Part shown: in pieces, positions 18,346 through 27,218 of the stretch
Layout: each line of letters begins with the position of its first letter
Position numbering within the stretch: position 1 is the first letter of the stretch
Assembly: GCF_000526415.1 (NCBI RefSeq)
Contig: NZ_JAGA01000002.1
Coordinates: 1,976,001 to 2,040,000 of the forward strand
Origin: Kallotenue papyrolyticum
GTDB taxonomy: Bacteria > Chloroflexota > Chloroflexia > Chloroflexales > Kallotenuaceae
DNA: 64,000 bases
Direction of reading: 5' to 3'
The notes under the pieces: model-generated
What the model was told of the DNA's origin: nothing
The model's database searches: none
Seen by the model: only the letters and a program-made list of their open reading frames with translations
Program-made: the position numbers and the translations under genes

Positions 18346-20340
18346 CTAGAGCAGACGTTTTAGCTCCTCCGCCGCCCGGTGCGTCATGCCCGGTACGGCG
18401 GCGAGCTCCTCCACCGAGGCCTGGCGCATGGCGTCCAGCGAGCCGAAGCGCTTAAGTAGCGCCTGCTTACGTTTGGGACCGATGCCCGGAATCTCGGCCA
18501 GCGGCGAGGCAAAGGTCGCCTTGCCGCGCAGGTTGCGGTGGTAGCTGATCGCGAAGCGATGCGCCTCCTCATCGATCTGCTGCACCAGATGCAGCGCCGT
18601 TGAACTGCGTGGCAGGACGATCGGCGCCGGCGCGCCGGGCAGTTGCAGATCGAAGCGATCGCGGTTGGGACCCTTGGCAGCGCCCACGACCGGCAGGTGG
18701 CCGAAGCCCAGCTCGTCGAGGACGGCTTGGGCGGCATTGGCCTGCGGCTTACCGCCATCGACGATGATCAGGTCGGGCAGCTCGGCCCAGCGCTCGTCCA
18801 CCTCCTGGCCCTCGGCGCGCGGATCGGCCAGCGCTGCCGGGTCGGATGCGTCGGCCAGATCGGGCGGCGGCTGATGCGCATCGCCGGCATGGGCGATCGC
18901 GACGAGCTCGCCCTGGGCCTGTTGTGCGCGGCGGAAGCGCCGGCGCAGCACCTCTTGGAGCGCGGCGACATCGTTGGCACCGGCTACCGTTTTGATCTTG
19001 AAGCGGCGGTAGTCGCTCTTGCGCGGCGCGCCGCCGACAAAGACCACCATCGCGCCGACCGTGTGGGTGCCCTGGGTGTTGGAGATGTCGTAGCACTCGA
19101 TGCGGTGTGGCAGGCCCGGCAGATCGAGGAGCTGTTGCAGCTCGGTCAGTGCGCCGATGGCCCGCTGCGATGTGTTAAGCCACTTGAGCCGCAGCTCGTC
19201 CAGCTTCTGCGCTGCGTTGCGCGCTGCCAAATCGAGCAATTGCTTCTTCTCGCCGCGGCGCGGCACCGTGATCGAGACGCGGTGGCCGCCCTTCTGCTCC
19301 AGCCAGCGTTCGATGATCTCCGCCTCTTCGGGATGCTCGGCCAGCACGATGTCGCTGGGGATCGACGCCGCCGAGTCGTAGAACTGGGTCAGAAACTGGG
19401 TGATCAGCTCGCGGCTGTCGGTATCGTCGGTGCCTTCCAGCGTGAACGGTTCGGCGCCGATTAGTTTGCCGCCGCGCACAAAGAAGACCTGCACCACCGC
19501 CGAGCCATCCTCGCGCGCAAAGGCGATCACATCCTGATCGGTCGCGCCGGTCTTGAGCACGCGCTGACGCTCCAGCACCTTCTCCAGCGCCGCGATCTGG
19601 TCGCGCAGGTAGGCGGCCCGTTCGAACTCCAGAGTGTCGGCGGCCTGCTGCATCTTGTGGCGCAGCTCGCGCAGGATCTGCTCGGATTTGCCTTCCAGAA
19701 ACAGGCAGGCGTCGCTGATGGCCTTGCGGTACTCCTCTACCGAGGTCAGGCCCGGCACGCACGGCCCCAGGCAGCGCCGGATGTCGTAGTACATGCAGGG
19801 CTTGCCCGCCTTGCGGTGGCGCTCGAACTTGACGTCCGAGCAGTCGAAGGGCGGGCGGAAATGGAACAGTTTGTTGAGCAGTTTGAGCGTGGCGCGCACC
19901 GAACCGGCGGAGGCGAACGGCCCGAAGTAGCGCGCGCCGTCGTCCAGTACCTTGCGCGTGGTGAAGATGCGCGGCCAGGTCTCCTGCAGCGTGATCTTGA
20001 TGTAGGGATAGCTCTTGTCGTCCTTGAGCAGGACGTTGTACTTGGGCCGGTGCTGCTTGATCAGGTTCATCTCCAGCACCAGCGCTTCCAGCTCAGTTGT
20101 GGTCAGGATGTAGTCAAAGTCGGCGATCTGGGCGACCAGCCGCCGCGTTTTGCCGCTCAGGCCACGCGGCGCGCCGAAGTAGGAGCGCATGCGCTCGCGC
20201 AGCGATTTGGATTTACCGACATAGAGAATTTTGCCGTTGGCGTCCTTCCAGAGATAGACGCCCGGCGCCTGGGGCACGTTCCGCAGGCGCTCGTCGAAGG
20301 CCTGCGGGTCGTGAATTGCGTTAGAACTCAGCTTCGACAT
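18346..20340 (-). CDS. uvrC: UvrABC excinuclease subunit C
   Basis: UvrC makes both incisions around a DNA lesion in nucleotide excision repair. The 664-residue protein has the GIY-YIG nuclease (about 15-100, GVYLWKDANGKILYVGKSKS), a Cys-containing segment, a UVR helix pair for UvrB contact (AADTLEFERAAYLRDQIAAL), an RNase H-like second nuclease (ECYDISNTQGTHTVGAMVVF, LIIVDGGKPQANAA) and a C-terminal (HhH)2 domain (IPGIGPKRKQALLKRFGS). A hydrophilic insert of about 35 residues (PPPDLADASDPAALADPRAE) sits inside the RNase H-like domain. The frame is open to 20574, but only the ATG at 20340 begins a UvrC-like N-terminus. Confidence 0.96.
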   Translation of the reverse strand: MSKLSSNAIHDPQAFDERLRNVPQAPGVYLWKDANGKILYVGKSKSLRERMRSYFGAPRGLSGKTRRLVAQIADFDYILTTTELEALVLEMNLIKQHRPKYNVLLKDDKSYPYIKITLQETWPRIFTTRKVLDDGARYFGPFASAGSVRATLKLLNKLFHFRPPFDCSDVKFERHRKAGKPCMYYDIRRCLGPCVPGLTSVEEYRKAISDACLFLEGKSEQILRELRHKMQQAADTLEFERAAYLRDQIAALEKVLERQRVLKTGATDQDVIAFAREDGSAVVQVFFVRGGKLIGAEPFTLEGTDDTDSRELITQFLTQFYDSAASIPSDIVLAEHPEEAEIIERWLEQKGGHRVSITVPRRGEKKQLLDLAARNAAQKLDELRLKWLNTSQRAIGALTELQQLLDLPGLPHRIECYDISNTQGTHTVGAMVVFVGGAPRKSDYRRFKIKTVAGANDVAALQEVLRRRFRRAQQAQGELVAIAHAGDAHQPPPDLADASDPAALADPRAEGQEVDERWAELPDLIIVDGGKPQANAAQAVLDELGFGHLPVVGAAKGPNRDRFDLQLPGAPAPIVLPRSSTALHLVQQIDEEAHRFAISYHRNLRGKATFASPLAEIPGIGPKRKQALLKRFGSLDAMRQASVEELAAVPGMTHRAAEELKRLL

Positions 20341-20355
20341 GCGCTTCCGGCAGGT

Positions 20356-20384
20356 ATTGTACCCCCGCGCCACAGGGAGAACAA
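20356..20384 (-). promoter_or_regulatory. Candidate uvrC promoter, very short leader
   Basis: Minus-strand TTGTTC, 17-nt spacer, TACAAT. The -10 box ends 15 nt before the uvrC ATG, so the leader would be under about 10 nt with no room for a normal ribosome site. Confidence 0.5.
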
Positions 20385-20401
20385 GCCGGCGGACAGGCCA
20401 C

Positions 20402-21250
20402 TCAGCGCGAGCGCGCCGGCTGGCGTTCGGGCGCAGGCCGCTCGCCATAGGGCGTAGGAATGTACTCCACCGAGGGCCGGCGCTGCGACGTCTGCGGGTA
20501 GAGTGCCATAAGCTGGTACACCCCCGCCGGCAGATCGGTGGACACCGGCAGCCCCAGTGCGCGTGCTTCCTCAACGCCGATCGGGTAGTCGTGGGTATAG
20601 ACGCCGGTCGCCAGCGTATCGGCCAGCCGTTCAGCCTGCTCCTGACTCATGCGCTCGCGTACCAGTTCGATCACCGTACGCCGTACCTGGCGGATCGCCT
20701 TTTCGGCGATGTCGGCCATGATCAGCGTGGTGTCGTCGATCTCATTGATATTTTTACGCTCCACGACCTTGAGGATCGACGCGGCGGGCTGTTGTCCGAG
20801 CTGTGGATCGACCGGCCCCAGCACGGCGTTATCGTCCATGACGATCTCGTCGGCGGCCAGGGCGATCAGCGTGCCGCCCGACATGGCGTAGTGCGGTACA
20901 AACACGGTGACCTTGGCTGGATGCTTGCGCAGCGCCTGGGCGATCTGCTCGGCGGCCAGCACCAGCCCGCCGGGGGTGTGCAGCACCAGGTCGATCGGCA
21001 CATTATCGTCGGTCATTTTGATCGCGCGCAGCACCGCCTCAGAATCATCGATGTCGATGTAGCGCACCAGCGGAAAGCCCAGGAAGCTCATCGTCTCCTG
21101 GCGATGGATCAGCAGGATCACGCGACTGCGGCGCTGTTCTTCGATCTCGCGCAGCTTGCGCAGCCGCGCGGCCTCCAGCAGCTTCTGGCGGATCACCGGC
21201 TGCAGGGCCGAAATGATGAAGAAGATCCACAGCAACGAGAGAATGTCCAC
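20402..21250 (-). CDS. SDH-family (ClpP-fold) membrane serine protease
   Basis: A 282-residue protein of the family once named serine dehydrogenase proteinase, related to SppA/ClpP crotonase-fold serine proteases. One hydrophobic helix at residues 3-20 anchors it. The catalytic core has VPIDLVLHTPGGLVLAAEQI (oxyanion loop) and HYAMSGGTLIALAADEIVMD, where Ser in MSGG is the likely nucleophile, then NAVLGPVDPQLG. The C-terminal tail is Pro/Arg-rich and probably disordered. It starts with GTG, preceded by GAGGAGG. The rhomboid gene lies 15 nt upstream in the same direction, so the two membrane proteases form a small operon and may work in membrane-protein turnover. Confidence 0.82.
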   Translation of the reverse strand: MDILSLLWIFFIISALQPVIRQKLLEAARLRKLREIEEQRRSRVILLIHRQETMSFLGFPLVRYIDIDDSEAVLRAIKMTDDNVPIDLVLHTPGGLVLAAEQIAQALRKHPAKVTVFVPHYAMSGGTLIALAADEIVMDDNAVLGPVDPQLGQQPAASILKVVERKNINEIDDTTLIMADIAEKAIRQVRRTVIELVRERMSQEQAERLADTLATGVYTHDYPIGVEEARALGLPVSTDLPAGVYQLMALYPQTSQRRPSVEYIPTPYGERPAPERQPARSR

Positions 21251-21265
21251 CGCGCGCCTCCTCGC

Positions 21266-21958
21266 TCACCAGGGCCAGTATTCGTCGGTGTACCAGCGGC
21301 GCGGCGCGCGCCGCGCAAACAGCCGTACCAATAGCACGCCTGCCATAAACCCCCCGGCGTGCGCCCACCAGGCCACGCCGCCGTACGCCTCCAGGCCGGC
21401 CACAATCGTGAACGTACCGCTGAAGAGCTGCGACAAGAACCACAGGCCCAGATAGATCACCGCCGGTATTTCGACAAACAGCGGGAAGAACAGCAAAAAG
21501 ACCAGCGTCGTGACGCGCGCCGTCGGGAACAGCACGAAGTAGGCGCCCAGCACGCCGCTGATCGCGCCGCTGGCGCCAACCGTCGGCACGCGCGAGTCGG
21601 GGTTGAAGAAGACGTGCGTCAGCGCAGCGATGACGCCGCAGATCAGGTAGAACAGCAGATAGCGCCCTGAGCCCATGCGATCCTCGACGTTGTCGCCGAA
21701 GATGTAGAGCGCCAGCATGTTGCTGAAGAGGTGCAGCCAGCCGGCATGCAGAAACATCGAGGTCAGCAGCGTGATCAGCTGGCGCGGACTGGGATCGGCC
21801 AGTAGCCGGGCCGGCACCAGTGCCAGATCAAAGATCAGGGCGCGCGCGCCGCGCTCCAGCCCGGGCTCGGACAAAAATACCAGCACGTTGGCCACGATCA
21901 GCAGCCAATTGACCAGCGGAAACGAACGGCTGCGGACGGTATCGGCGATAGGCAGCAT
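21266..21958 (-). CDS. Rhomboid intramembrane serine protease
   Basis: A 230-residue polytopic protein with six predicted transmembrane helices. Catalytic Ser is in VGASGAISGVLGAYFVLFP (GxSG motif) and catalytic His in AWWAHAGGFMAGVLLV. The conserved HAGWLHLFSNMLALYIFG of helix 2 and the loop before it are present. Rhomboids cut single-span membrane proteins within the bilayer. Length and layout match the short bacterial form without extra domains. It precedes the SDH-family protease gene by 15 nt. A strong promoter (21991-22018) lies just upstream. Confidence 0.92.
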   Translation of the reverse strand: MLPIADTVRSRSFPLVNWLLIVANVLVFLSEPGLERGARALIFDLALVPARLLADPSPRQLITLLTSMFLHAGWLHLFSNMLALYIFGDNVEDRMGSGRYLLFYLICGVIAALTHVFFNPDSRVPTVGASGAISGVLGAYFVLFPTARVTTLVFLLFFPLFVEIPAVIYLGLWFLSQLFSGTFTIVAGLEAYGGVAWWAHAGGFMAGVLLVRLFARRAPRRWYTDEYWPW

Positions 21959-21990
21959 AGCGGGCTCGCATTTGGCTCGGACGTGCGGCT

Positions 21991-22018
21991 ATTGTAGTCG
22001 GGCCACTGTGCCTGTCAA
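21991..22018 (-). promoter_or_regulatory. Strong promoter of the rhomboid-SDH protease operon
   Basis: Minus-strand TTGACA (consensus), 16-nt spacer, TACAAT. The -10 box ends 32 nt before the rhomboid ATG, leaving a leader of about 25 nt. Confidence 0.65.
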
Positions 22019-22027
22019 GCCTGCGCC

Positions 22028-22086
22028 CCGGCATGCTGGCGCGGCGCGCGAGTGGTTTTGGCGTGCAGCAGCCATGCTGGCGCGGC
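22028..22086. repeat. Copy of the CCATGCTGGC hairpin repeat family
   Basis: The 16-mer CATGCTGGCGCGGCGC occurs twice, at 22030 and 22071, 41 nt apart. The second is preceded by TTTTGGCGTGCAGCAGC, so the unit resembles the TTTTGGAGTGC-stem-CATG-stem elements at 61254-61367 and 61464-61490. It lies in the gap between the divergent rhomboid and recD2 promoters. Confidence 0.55.
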
Positions 22087-22129
22087 GCAAGGGTGACGAG
22101 CAGAGTGACAACGCTGCCGCGCGGCTCTG

Positions 22130-22159
22130 TTGTTCAGCGCGCGGTGTGCTTGGTACAAT
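22130..22159 (+). promoter_or_regulatory. recD2 promoter, leaderless start
   Basis: TTGTTC, 18-nt spacer, TACAAT with TGG just before it (extended -10). The ATG of recD2 at 22167 lies 7 nt after the -10 box, where transcription itself should begin. Confidence 0.6.
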
Positions 22160-22166
22160 CCGAACT

Positions 22167-24356
22167 ATGGCAACCCTCGACGGATCGCTCGAACGCATCA
22201 CCTACCGCAACGACGAGACCGGCTATACCGTGGCGCGGCTGCAACCCAGCGGCAAGCGCCACCTGGTGACGGTCGTCGGCAAACTGGTGGGCGTGCAGGT
22301 AGGCGAGGCGCTGCGCCTGGAGGGCGAGTGGGTCAGCCATCCCCAGCATGGGCGGCAATTTAACGTCAGCGCCTGGCAGGCGCTGCTGCCGACCGAGGTC
22401 GAGGGTATCCGCAAGTACCTCGGCTCCGGGCTAATCAAAGGCATCGGTCCGAAGCTGGCTGAGCGCATCGTGGCCCACTTCGGCGCAGATACGCTGCGCG
22501 TGATCGAACACGAGCCGGAACGTCTGGCCGAGATCAAGGGCCTAGGCCGCAAACGGGACGCCATCGTGGCGGCCTGGCGCGAGCAGCAGGGCATCAAGGC
22601 GCTGATGGCGCTACTGCAGAGCCACGGCATTACCCCGGCGCTGGCGATCAAGATCTACGGCCACTACCGCGATGCGGCGTTGAGCATCGTGCAGGGGGCG
22701 CCCTACCGCCTGGCGGATGAGGTCTTCGGCATCGGCTTTGTGACCGCCGACCAGATCGCCCAGGCGCAGGGCATGCGCCACGATGATCCCGGCCGGCTGA
22801 TGGCCGGCATCAAGTATGTGCTGCACAGTGCTTCCAACGAGGGCCACTGCTACCTGCCGCGCGCTGAACTGATCGAACGCGCCGCGCAGCTGCTGGAGGT
22901 GGACGCGGCGGCGATCGTGGCGACGCTGCAGCACGCGGATGCGCTGGGCGAGGCGCTGAGCGGGCTGCGCCTGGAAACGGCGGATGATGGCCAGCGCGTC
23001 TTTCTGCGATCGCTGGCCTACGCCGAAGAAGGGGTGGCCAACGCCATCAAGCGTATTCAGGTCACGCCCTCGCCGCTGTTACAGCGCACCAGAACGCTGG
23101 ACTGGCAGTCTATCTGGCGCTGGCTGGACGCGCGGCTCGGCGTTCAGCTCACCGTCGAGCAACAATCTGCGGTGCGCGCCGCGCTGAGCGACAAGCTGGT
23201 GGTGCTGACCGGCGGGCCAGGTACCGGCAAAACCTCGACCTTGCGTGCGCTGATCCTGCTGCTGGAGCGCTTGGGCCAGCGCTATGTGCTGGCCTCGCCC
23301 ACCGGACGTGCTGCCAAGCGCCTCAGCGAAGCCACCGGCGCCGAAGCCAGAACGATCCATCGCCTGCTGGAATATGCGCCCGCGGGCGAGCGTCAGTTCA
23401 AGCGCGACCGTGACAATCCACTGCCCTGCGACATGCTGATCGTCGATGAAGCCTCGATGCTGGATGTCGTGCTATGCAACCATCTGCTCAAGGCCGTGCC
23501 CTCGCAGGCGCACGTGCTCTTTGTCGGCGACGTTGATCAGCTGCCGTCGGTAGGGCCCGGTAATGTGCTGCGCGATCTGCTCGAAAGCTGGGCCGTCACG
23601 CCGGTGCGCCTGGAGCGCATCTTTCGCCAGGCTGAGGGCTCTGGCATCATCGCCAATGCGCACCGCGTCAATCATGGCGAGCTGCCGCAGTTGCGTGGCC
23701 TGCGCGATTTTTTCTTTTTTCGCCAGCCGCAACCCGAGGCCTGCGCCGAACTGATCGTTGAGCTGGTAGCCGAGCGCATTCCACGCCGCTTCGGCGTCGA
23801 TCCACGCCGCGCCGTGCAAGTCCTCACGCCGACGCATCGTGGTCCGGCCGGCGTGCAGGCGCTCAACCGGCTGCTGCAGGCCGCGCTCAACCCGCCCGCC
23901 GCCGCACGACCGGAGAAAAGCTGGGGTGAGACCGCCTTGCGCGTGGGCGATCGCGTCATGCAGGTGCGCAACAACTACGATCTTGACGTGTACAACGGCG
24001 ATATCGGCGAGATCGTGGCCCTCGATCGCGAGGAGCAGACCCTGACGGTGCGCTACGAGGAGGCGCGCGGTGCGCGGTTAGTGCGCTATGGCTGGGCCGA
24101 GCTGGACGAGCTGCAACTGGCCTACGCGCTGAGCATCCATAAATCGCAGGGTGGCGAATATCCGGTGGTGGTTGTGCCGCTGCTGCGGCAGCACACGATC
24201 ATGTTGCAGCGCAACTTGCTCTATACCGCCATCACGCGTGCCCGCGAGCTGGTGGTGCTGGTGGGCGATCCGGAGGCCATCGCGCTGGCGGTGCGCAACA
24301 ACCGCGTGATCCAGCGCTATACCGGTCTGCAACAGCGCCTGCGGGCGTTGTTATGA
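22167..24356 (+). CDS. recD2: ATP-dependent 5'-3' DNA helicase RecD2
   Basis: A 729-residue SF1B helicase of the RecD2/TraA type, acting in DNA repair without RecBC. The N-terminus (about 1-190) has an OB-like strand set (ITYRNDETGYTVARLQPSGK) and helix-hairpin-helix repeats (GLIKGIGPKLAERIV, AEIKGLGRKRDAIV). Helicase motifs include Walker A VVLTGGPGTGKTSTLRALI, motif II MLIVDEASMLD, motif III LFVGDVDQLPSVGPGNVL and motif VI NLLYTAITRARELVVLVG. The UvrD_C-like YALSIHKSQGGEYPVVVV is intact. An upstream in-frame extension to 21717 overlaps the rhomboid gene on the other strand and is not coding. The ATG at 22167 sits directly behind a -10 box. Confidence 0.94.
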   Translation: MATLDGSLERITYRNDETGYTVARLQPSGKRHLVTVVGKLVGVQVGEALRLEGEWVSHPQHGRQFNVSAWQALLPTEVEGIRKYLGSGLIKGIGPKLAERIVAHFGADTLRVIEHEPERLAEIKGLGRKRDAIVAAWREQQGIKALMALLQSHGITPALAIKIYGHYRDAALSIVQGAPYRLADEVFGIGFVTADQIAQAQGMRHDDPGRLMAGIKYVLHSASNEGHCYLPRAELIERAAQLLEVDAAAIVATLQHADALGEALSGLRLETADDGQRVFLRSLAYAEEGVANAIKRIQVTPSPLLQRTRTLDWQSIWRWLDARLGVQLTVEQQSAVRAALSDKLVVLTGGPGTGKTSTLRALILLLERLGQRYVLASPTGRAAKRLSEATGAEARTIHRLLEYAPAGERQFKRDRDNPLPCDMLIVDEASMLDVVLCNHLLKAVPSQAHVLFVGDVDQLPSVGPGNVLRDLLESWAVTPVRLERIFRQAEGSGIIANAHRVNHGELPQLRGLRDFFFFRQPQPEACAELIVELVAERIPRRFGVDPRRAVQVLTPTHRGPAGVQALNRLLQAALNPPAAARPEKSWGETALRVGDRVMQVRNNYDLDVYNGDIGEIVALDREEQTLTVRYEEARGARLVRYGWAELDELQLAYALSIHKSQGGEYPVVVVPLLRQHTIMLQRNLLYTAITRARELVVLVGDPEAIALAVRNNRVIQRYTGLQQRLRALL

Positions 24357-24383
24357 ACGGCAGCCGGTGCGGAGAATCCGTCC

Positions 24384-25259
24384 GTGCTTCGTTTGATGTT
24401 GTGGCTGATGCCCGCCCTGGCTCTGGTCGCTTGTCAGGTTGTCGCGCCGCTTGAGCCGGTCGCTACGCCGACGTCCATGTCGGCGCCAGCCGCGCGTCAG
24501 AGCCCAACGCCGGCTGCGGTGGTGCGCATGCCGCTGATCGGCAATGAGCAGCCTTCTGTCACCTCCAGCCCTGTCCCCGCGCCGACACCGACCTCTGCGC
24601 CGACGCCGACCTCCGCGCCGACGCCCATGCCAACGCTCGCGCCCGGCGCGGGCATGCGCCTGGACGATCCATTGCCGGAGGAGTTTGTCACCTTCCCCCT
24701 GACCGTGAGCGGCGTGGTCAGTGGCACGCAGCAGGGCGAGGTGCGCCTGGATCTGCTCCTGCCCGATGGCCAGCCGCTGGATATTGCGCCGGTGATGGCT
24801 ACCGTTCGTCCGATTACCGATGGGCTGGCCTTCGCAGGCATACTAGCGGTAGATCTGCCGCCCACGCCGCGGCAGGCGCTGCTGCGCGCGCGGTGGGCGC
24901 CCGCGCCGCAGGCAGCACCCCAGCTGGAGACCACGCGTCTGATCAACCTGCCCGGTGCTGCGGCGCGCGTCACAGACGTGATCGTCGTGGCTGAACGTGA
25001 TGCGGTCGCAGGCGTCATTCACGTGCAGGGCAGCGCGCCGGGGCCGCCGGCCAATGTGATGGTGCGCTTGCTCGGCCCTGGCAATGCGGTGCTGGCCACG
25101 GTGGAGGCGCAGCGCTCCTGGGTCGCGCCCGGCCTGCCGTGCGCCTTTAGCGCCACACTGCCGCAGCACCCCGATGCGTTGATCGTCGAGGCGCTGGCGC
25201 TGGATGCCGCCGGCACGCTGCAGGACGCCGCCCGGGCGCGGCTCGGCACTGTGCCCTAG
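24384..25259 (+). CDS. Lipoprotein with TP-rich linker and Ig-like domains
   Basis: A 291-residue lipoprotein. The signal peptide has lipobox LALVAC (Cys about 17). A Pro/Thr/Ala linker with a repeated SAPTPT unit (about 70-92) leads into two beta-rich segments: about 95-190, starting RLDDPLPEEFVTFPLTVSGV, and about 195-285. The first has a faint resemblance to the Gmad2 immunoglobulin-like domain of spore-germination-type proteins, which I cannot confirm. It starts with GTG, with GGAG 9 nt upstream, and lies 27 nt after recD2, so it may share its transcript. The function is unknown; surface attachment is the only safe inference. Confidence 0.7.
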   Translation: MLRLMLWLMPALALVACQVVAPLEPVATPTSMSAPAARQSPTPAAVVRMPLIGNEQPSVTSSPVPAPTPTSAPTPTSAPTPMPTLAPGAGMRLDDPLPEEFVTFPLTVSGVVSGTQQGEVRLDLLLPDGQPLDIAPVMATVRPITDGLAFAGILAVDLPPTPRQALLRARWAPAPQAAPQLETTRLINLPGAAARVTDVIVVAERDAVAGVIHVQGSAPGPPANVMVRLLGPGNAVLATVEAQRSWVAPGLPCAFSATLPQHPDALIVEALALDAAGTLQDAARARLGTVP

Positions 25260-25260
25260 A

Positions 25261-25878
25261 CTAGAGCGCGATCAGCACGCTGGCGGCCGCGATCAACCAG
25301 CCGGCCAGCACCTGCCCGGCGGTATGGTTGCCGGTACGGATGCGCGCCCAGGCAACCGCAAAGGCGGCCAGCCAGAAGAACAGGCCCAGCGGCAGGTACA
25401 GGCGCGCGCTGATCGTCGCCAGCGCGGCGATCGAAGCCGAGTGTACGCTGACCTTCCAGAAGAAGTTGATCAGCATGCAAGCGACCAGGGTGGCCAGCGT
25501 CGCGCCGATCAGCCGCAGGTAGACCGGCGGCACGCTCAGCGCGTAGAGCGCCAGGCTGGCCAGCAGGGCCGTCCCCAGCGAGAAAATGTAGAGCCCATGG
25601 CGCTGCGTGCGCTGTGAGACATCATCGTCCGAGAAATGGCCGCGCACCAGCCGGTAGTAGAAGTAGATCGTCGGCGGCAGCACCAGCAGCGCGATCACCA
25701 GCAGCGCCCAGCCGATGCCGCTCCAGCGTGTATCGGCGAAGTCGGGCGCGAACAGGCCGACGATCAGAAACGACAGGATGCCATTGCTGATCGGATGAAA
25801 GATCTGTGAAATCAGCCGTCCCAGGCGGTAGCCCTGATCCTGGATCACCGGGTTACCGAACTGATCGATCGCTGGCAT
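25261..25878 (-). CDS. PAP2-family membrane phosphatase
   Basis: A 205-residue polytopic protein with about six hydrophobic helices. It carries PAP2 motifs 2 and 3 in relaxed form: SVHSASIAALAT (Ser-x-His) and ARIRTGNHTAGQVLAGW with the nucleophile-type His. Motif 1 (Lys-x6-Arg-Pro) is less clear. Such enzymes dephosphorylate lipid pyrophosphates or phospholipids, for example recycling undecaprenyl pyrophosphate. Placement at the end of the polysaccharide gene block fits a role in carrier-lipid recycling, but the spacing to the glycosyltransferase gene (118 nt) leaves this open. The ATG at 25878 has GGAG 6 nt upstream and is preferred over 25890. Confidence 0.72.
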   Translation of the reverse strand: MPAIDQFGNPVIQDQGYRLGRLISQIFHPISNGILSFLIVGLFAPDFADTRWSGIGWALLVIALLVLPPTIYFYYRLVRGHFSDDDVSQRTQRHGLYIFSLGTALLASLALYALSVPPVYLRLIGATLATLVACMLINFFWKVSVHSASIAALATISARLYLPLGLFFWLAAFAVAWARIRTGNHTAGQVLAGWLIAAASVLIAL

Positions 25879-25996
25879 GCATTGCTCCATGCGTGGCCGC
25901 GCGCTCGTTGCGACGCAGCTCTTCTCTTTGGACGATGGGCAAGGGGTGATGGTTGCCCCGCCCGCGAGGGTAGTATAGCAAGCCGTGGACGAGCCG

Positions 25997-27169
25997 TCAG
26001 CCCGTGCGGGGTGTGCCGGCGACCAGGCGCCGGTACACGGCGTCCAACCGGCGCGCGGCAGCGGCCCACGAGAAGTGCGCCGCCTGGCGCGGCCCTAACT
26101 GCCGGGCGCGCTCGCGCAGGGCTGGGTCGCGCAGGACCTGCACAATGCCGGTGGCTAGCGCAGCCGGATCATGTGGATCGACCAGCAACCCGGCCTCGCC
26201 CACAACTTCGGGCAAACTGGAGGTGTTGGCCGCCAGCACCGGGGTGCCGCAGGCCAGCGACTCCAGCGCTGGAAAGCCGAAGCCTTCGTAGAGCGAGGGA
26301 TAGACCGTAGCACTGGCCAGCGTATACAGCGCGGGCAGATCGTCGTCGTCGAGCGGGCCGAGCAGGCGCACTCCCGGCGTGGCGCGCGCCTGCGCCAGGA
26401 TCGGCTCGGCCAGCCAGCCGGCCCGTCCACCGAGCAGCAGCGCAACGTCGTGTAGGTCCGGATCGGCGCTGCGGGCCTGCACGAAGGCAGTCATCAGCCG
26501 TTGCAGGTTTTTGCGCGGTTCGAGCGTGCCCACGAACAGCAGGAAGCGGGGCGGTAGCCCGAGGCGCTCCCGCAGCTCTTCCAGCCGGCGCGCGTCATCG
26601 ACGCGCCGGAAGCGTGGACTGATGCCCGGGTAGAGCACGGTCACACGCGCAGGATCGACGCCCATCAGCCGCTGGAGATCGCGGCGTGTGCTCTCCGAGT
26701 CGGCCAGGATGTGGTCGGCGCGGCGTAGCGCGCGCGGCACGGCGCGGTTCAGGTAGCGCCGCAGATTGGCATGCGCCGTTTCGGGATGGACGCGAAAGGT
26801 CAGATCGTGCACCGTCAGCAGCGTGCGCGCGCGGCGCACCGGCGGCAGGACGAAGTCGGGAGCGTGCACCAGATCGACCGGCCCGGTCCAGTGCTCAACC
26901 GGCAGTGGCACGCGGAGGCGCTGCCAGACGATCGTCAGCCAGCGCTCCGGCAGGCCGATCGGCGCAAGCCGAACGCGCGGGTCACCGGCGGCCAGTGCGC
27001 GTAGCGCCTGCAGCCCTGGGTGATCCGGCGCCAGATCGCGGGCGGCGTAGAACAGCACCACCTGATCGTCGGTGTGCAGCTCCAGCCAGGCGCGCACCAG
27101 CTCGCGCGTGTAGCGGCCAATGCCGGCGCTCTGCCGGATGGCGGCGTTGTAGTCGATGGCCAGGCGCAT
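25997..27169 (-). CDS. Glycosyltransferase family 4 (GT-B fold)
   Basis: A 390-residue retaining glycosyltransferase with MRLAIDYNAAIRQSAGIGRY at the N-terminus, LVHAPDFVLPPV and LTVHDLTFRVHPE in the acceptor domain, and FVGTLEPRKNLQRLMTAF plus the E-x7-E motif in YEGFGFPALESLACG in the donor domain. The closing VDPHDPAALATGIVQVLRD is typical of the family. It shares its layout with the protein at 10817-11938, and both resemble mannosyl- or rhamnosyltransferases of polysaccharide clusters. It follows the flippase-like gene by 49 nt. The ATG at 27169 is used rather than the in-frame TTG 9 nt earlier. Confidence 0.88.
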   Translation of the reverse strand: MRLAIDYNAAIRQSAGIGRYTRELVRAWLELHTDDQVVLFYAARDLAPDHPGLQALRALAAGDPRVRLAPIGLPERWLTIVWQRLRVPLPVEHWTGPVDLVHAPDFVLPPVRRARTLLTVHDLTFRVHPETAHANLRRYLNRAVPRALRRADHILADSESTRRDLQRLMGVDPARVTVLYPGISPRFRRVDDARRLEELRERLGLPPRFLLFVGTLEPRKNLQRLMTAFVQARSADPDLHDVALLLGGRAGWLAEPILAQARATPGVRLLGPLDDDDLPALYTLASATVYPSLYEGFGFPALESLACGTPVLAANTSSLPEVVGEAGLLVDPHDPAALATGIVQVLRDPALRERARQLGPRQAAHFSWAAAARRLDAVYRRLVAGTPRTG

Positions 27170-27218
27170 GGCGGGCAAGGGTGCTTCCCGGCGTCTGCGC
27201 GCGGATGGCCGCGCAGCG

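Noticed and set aside
17196-18455. Plus-strand open frame of about 420 codons opposite the metallopeptidase gene
   Set aside because: Antisense shadow; the minus-strand protein has a lipobox, HEFQH motif and normal codon bias.
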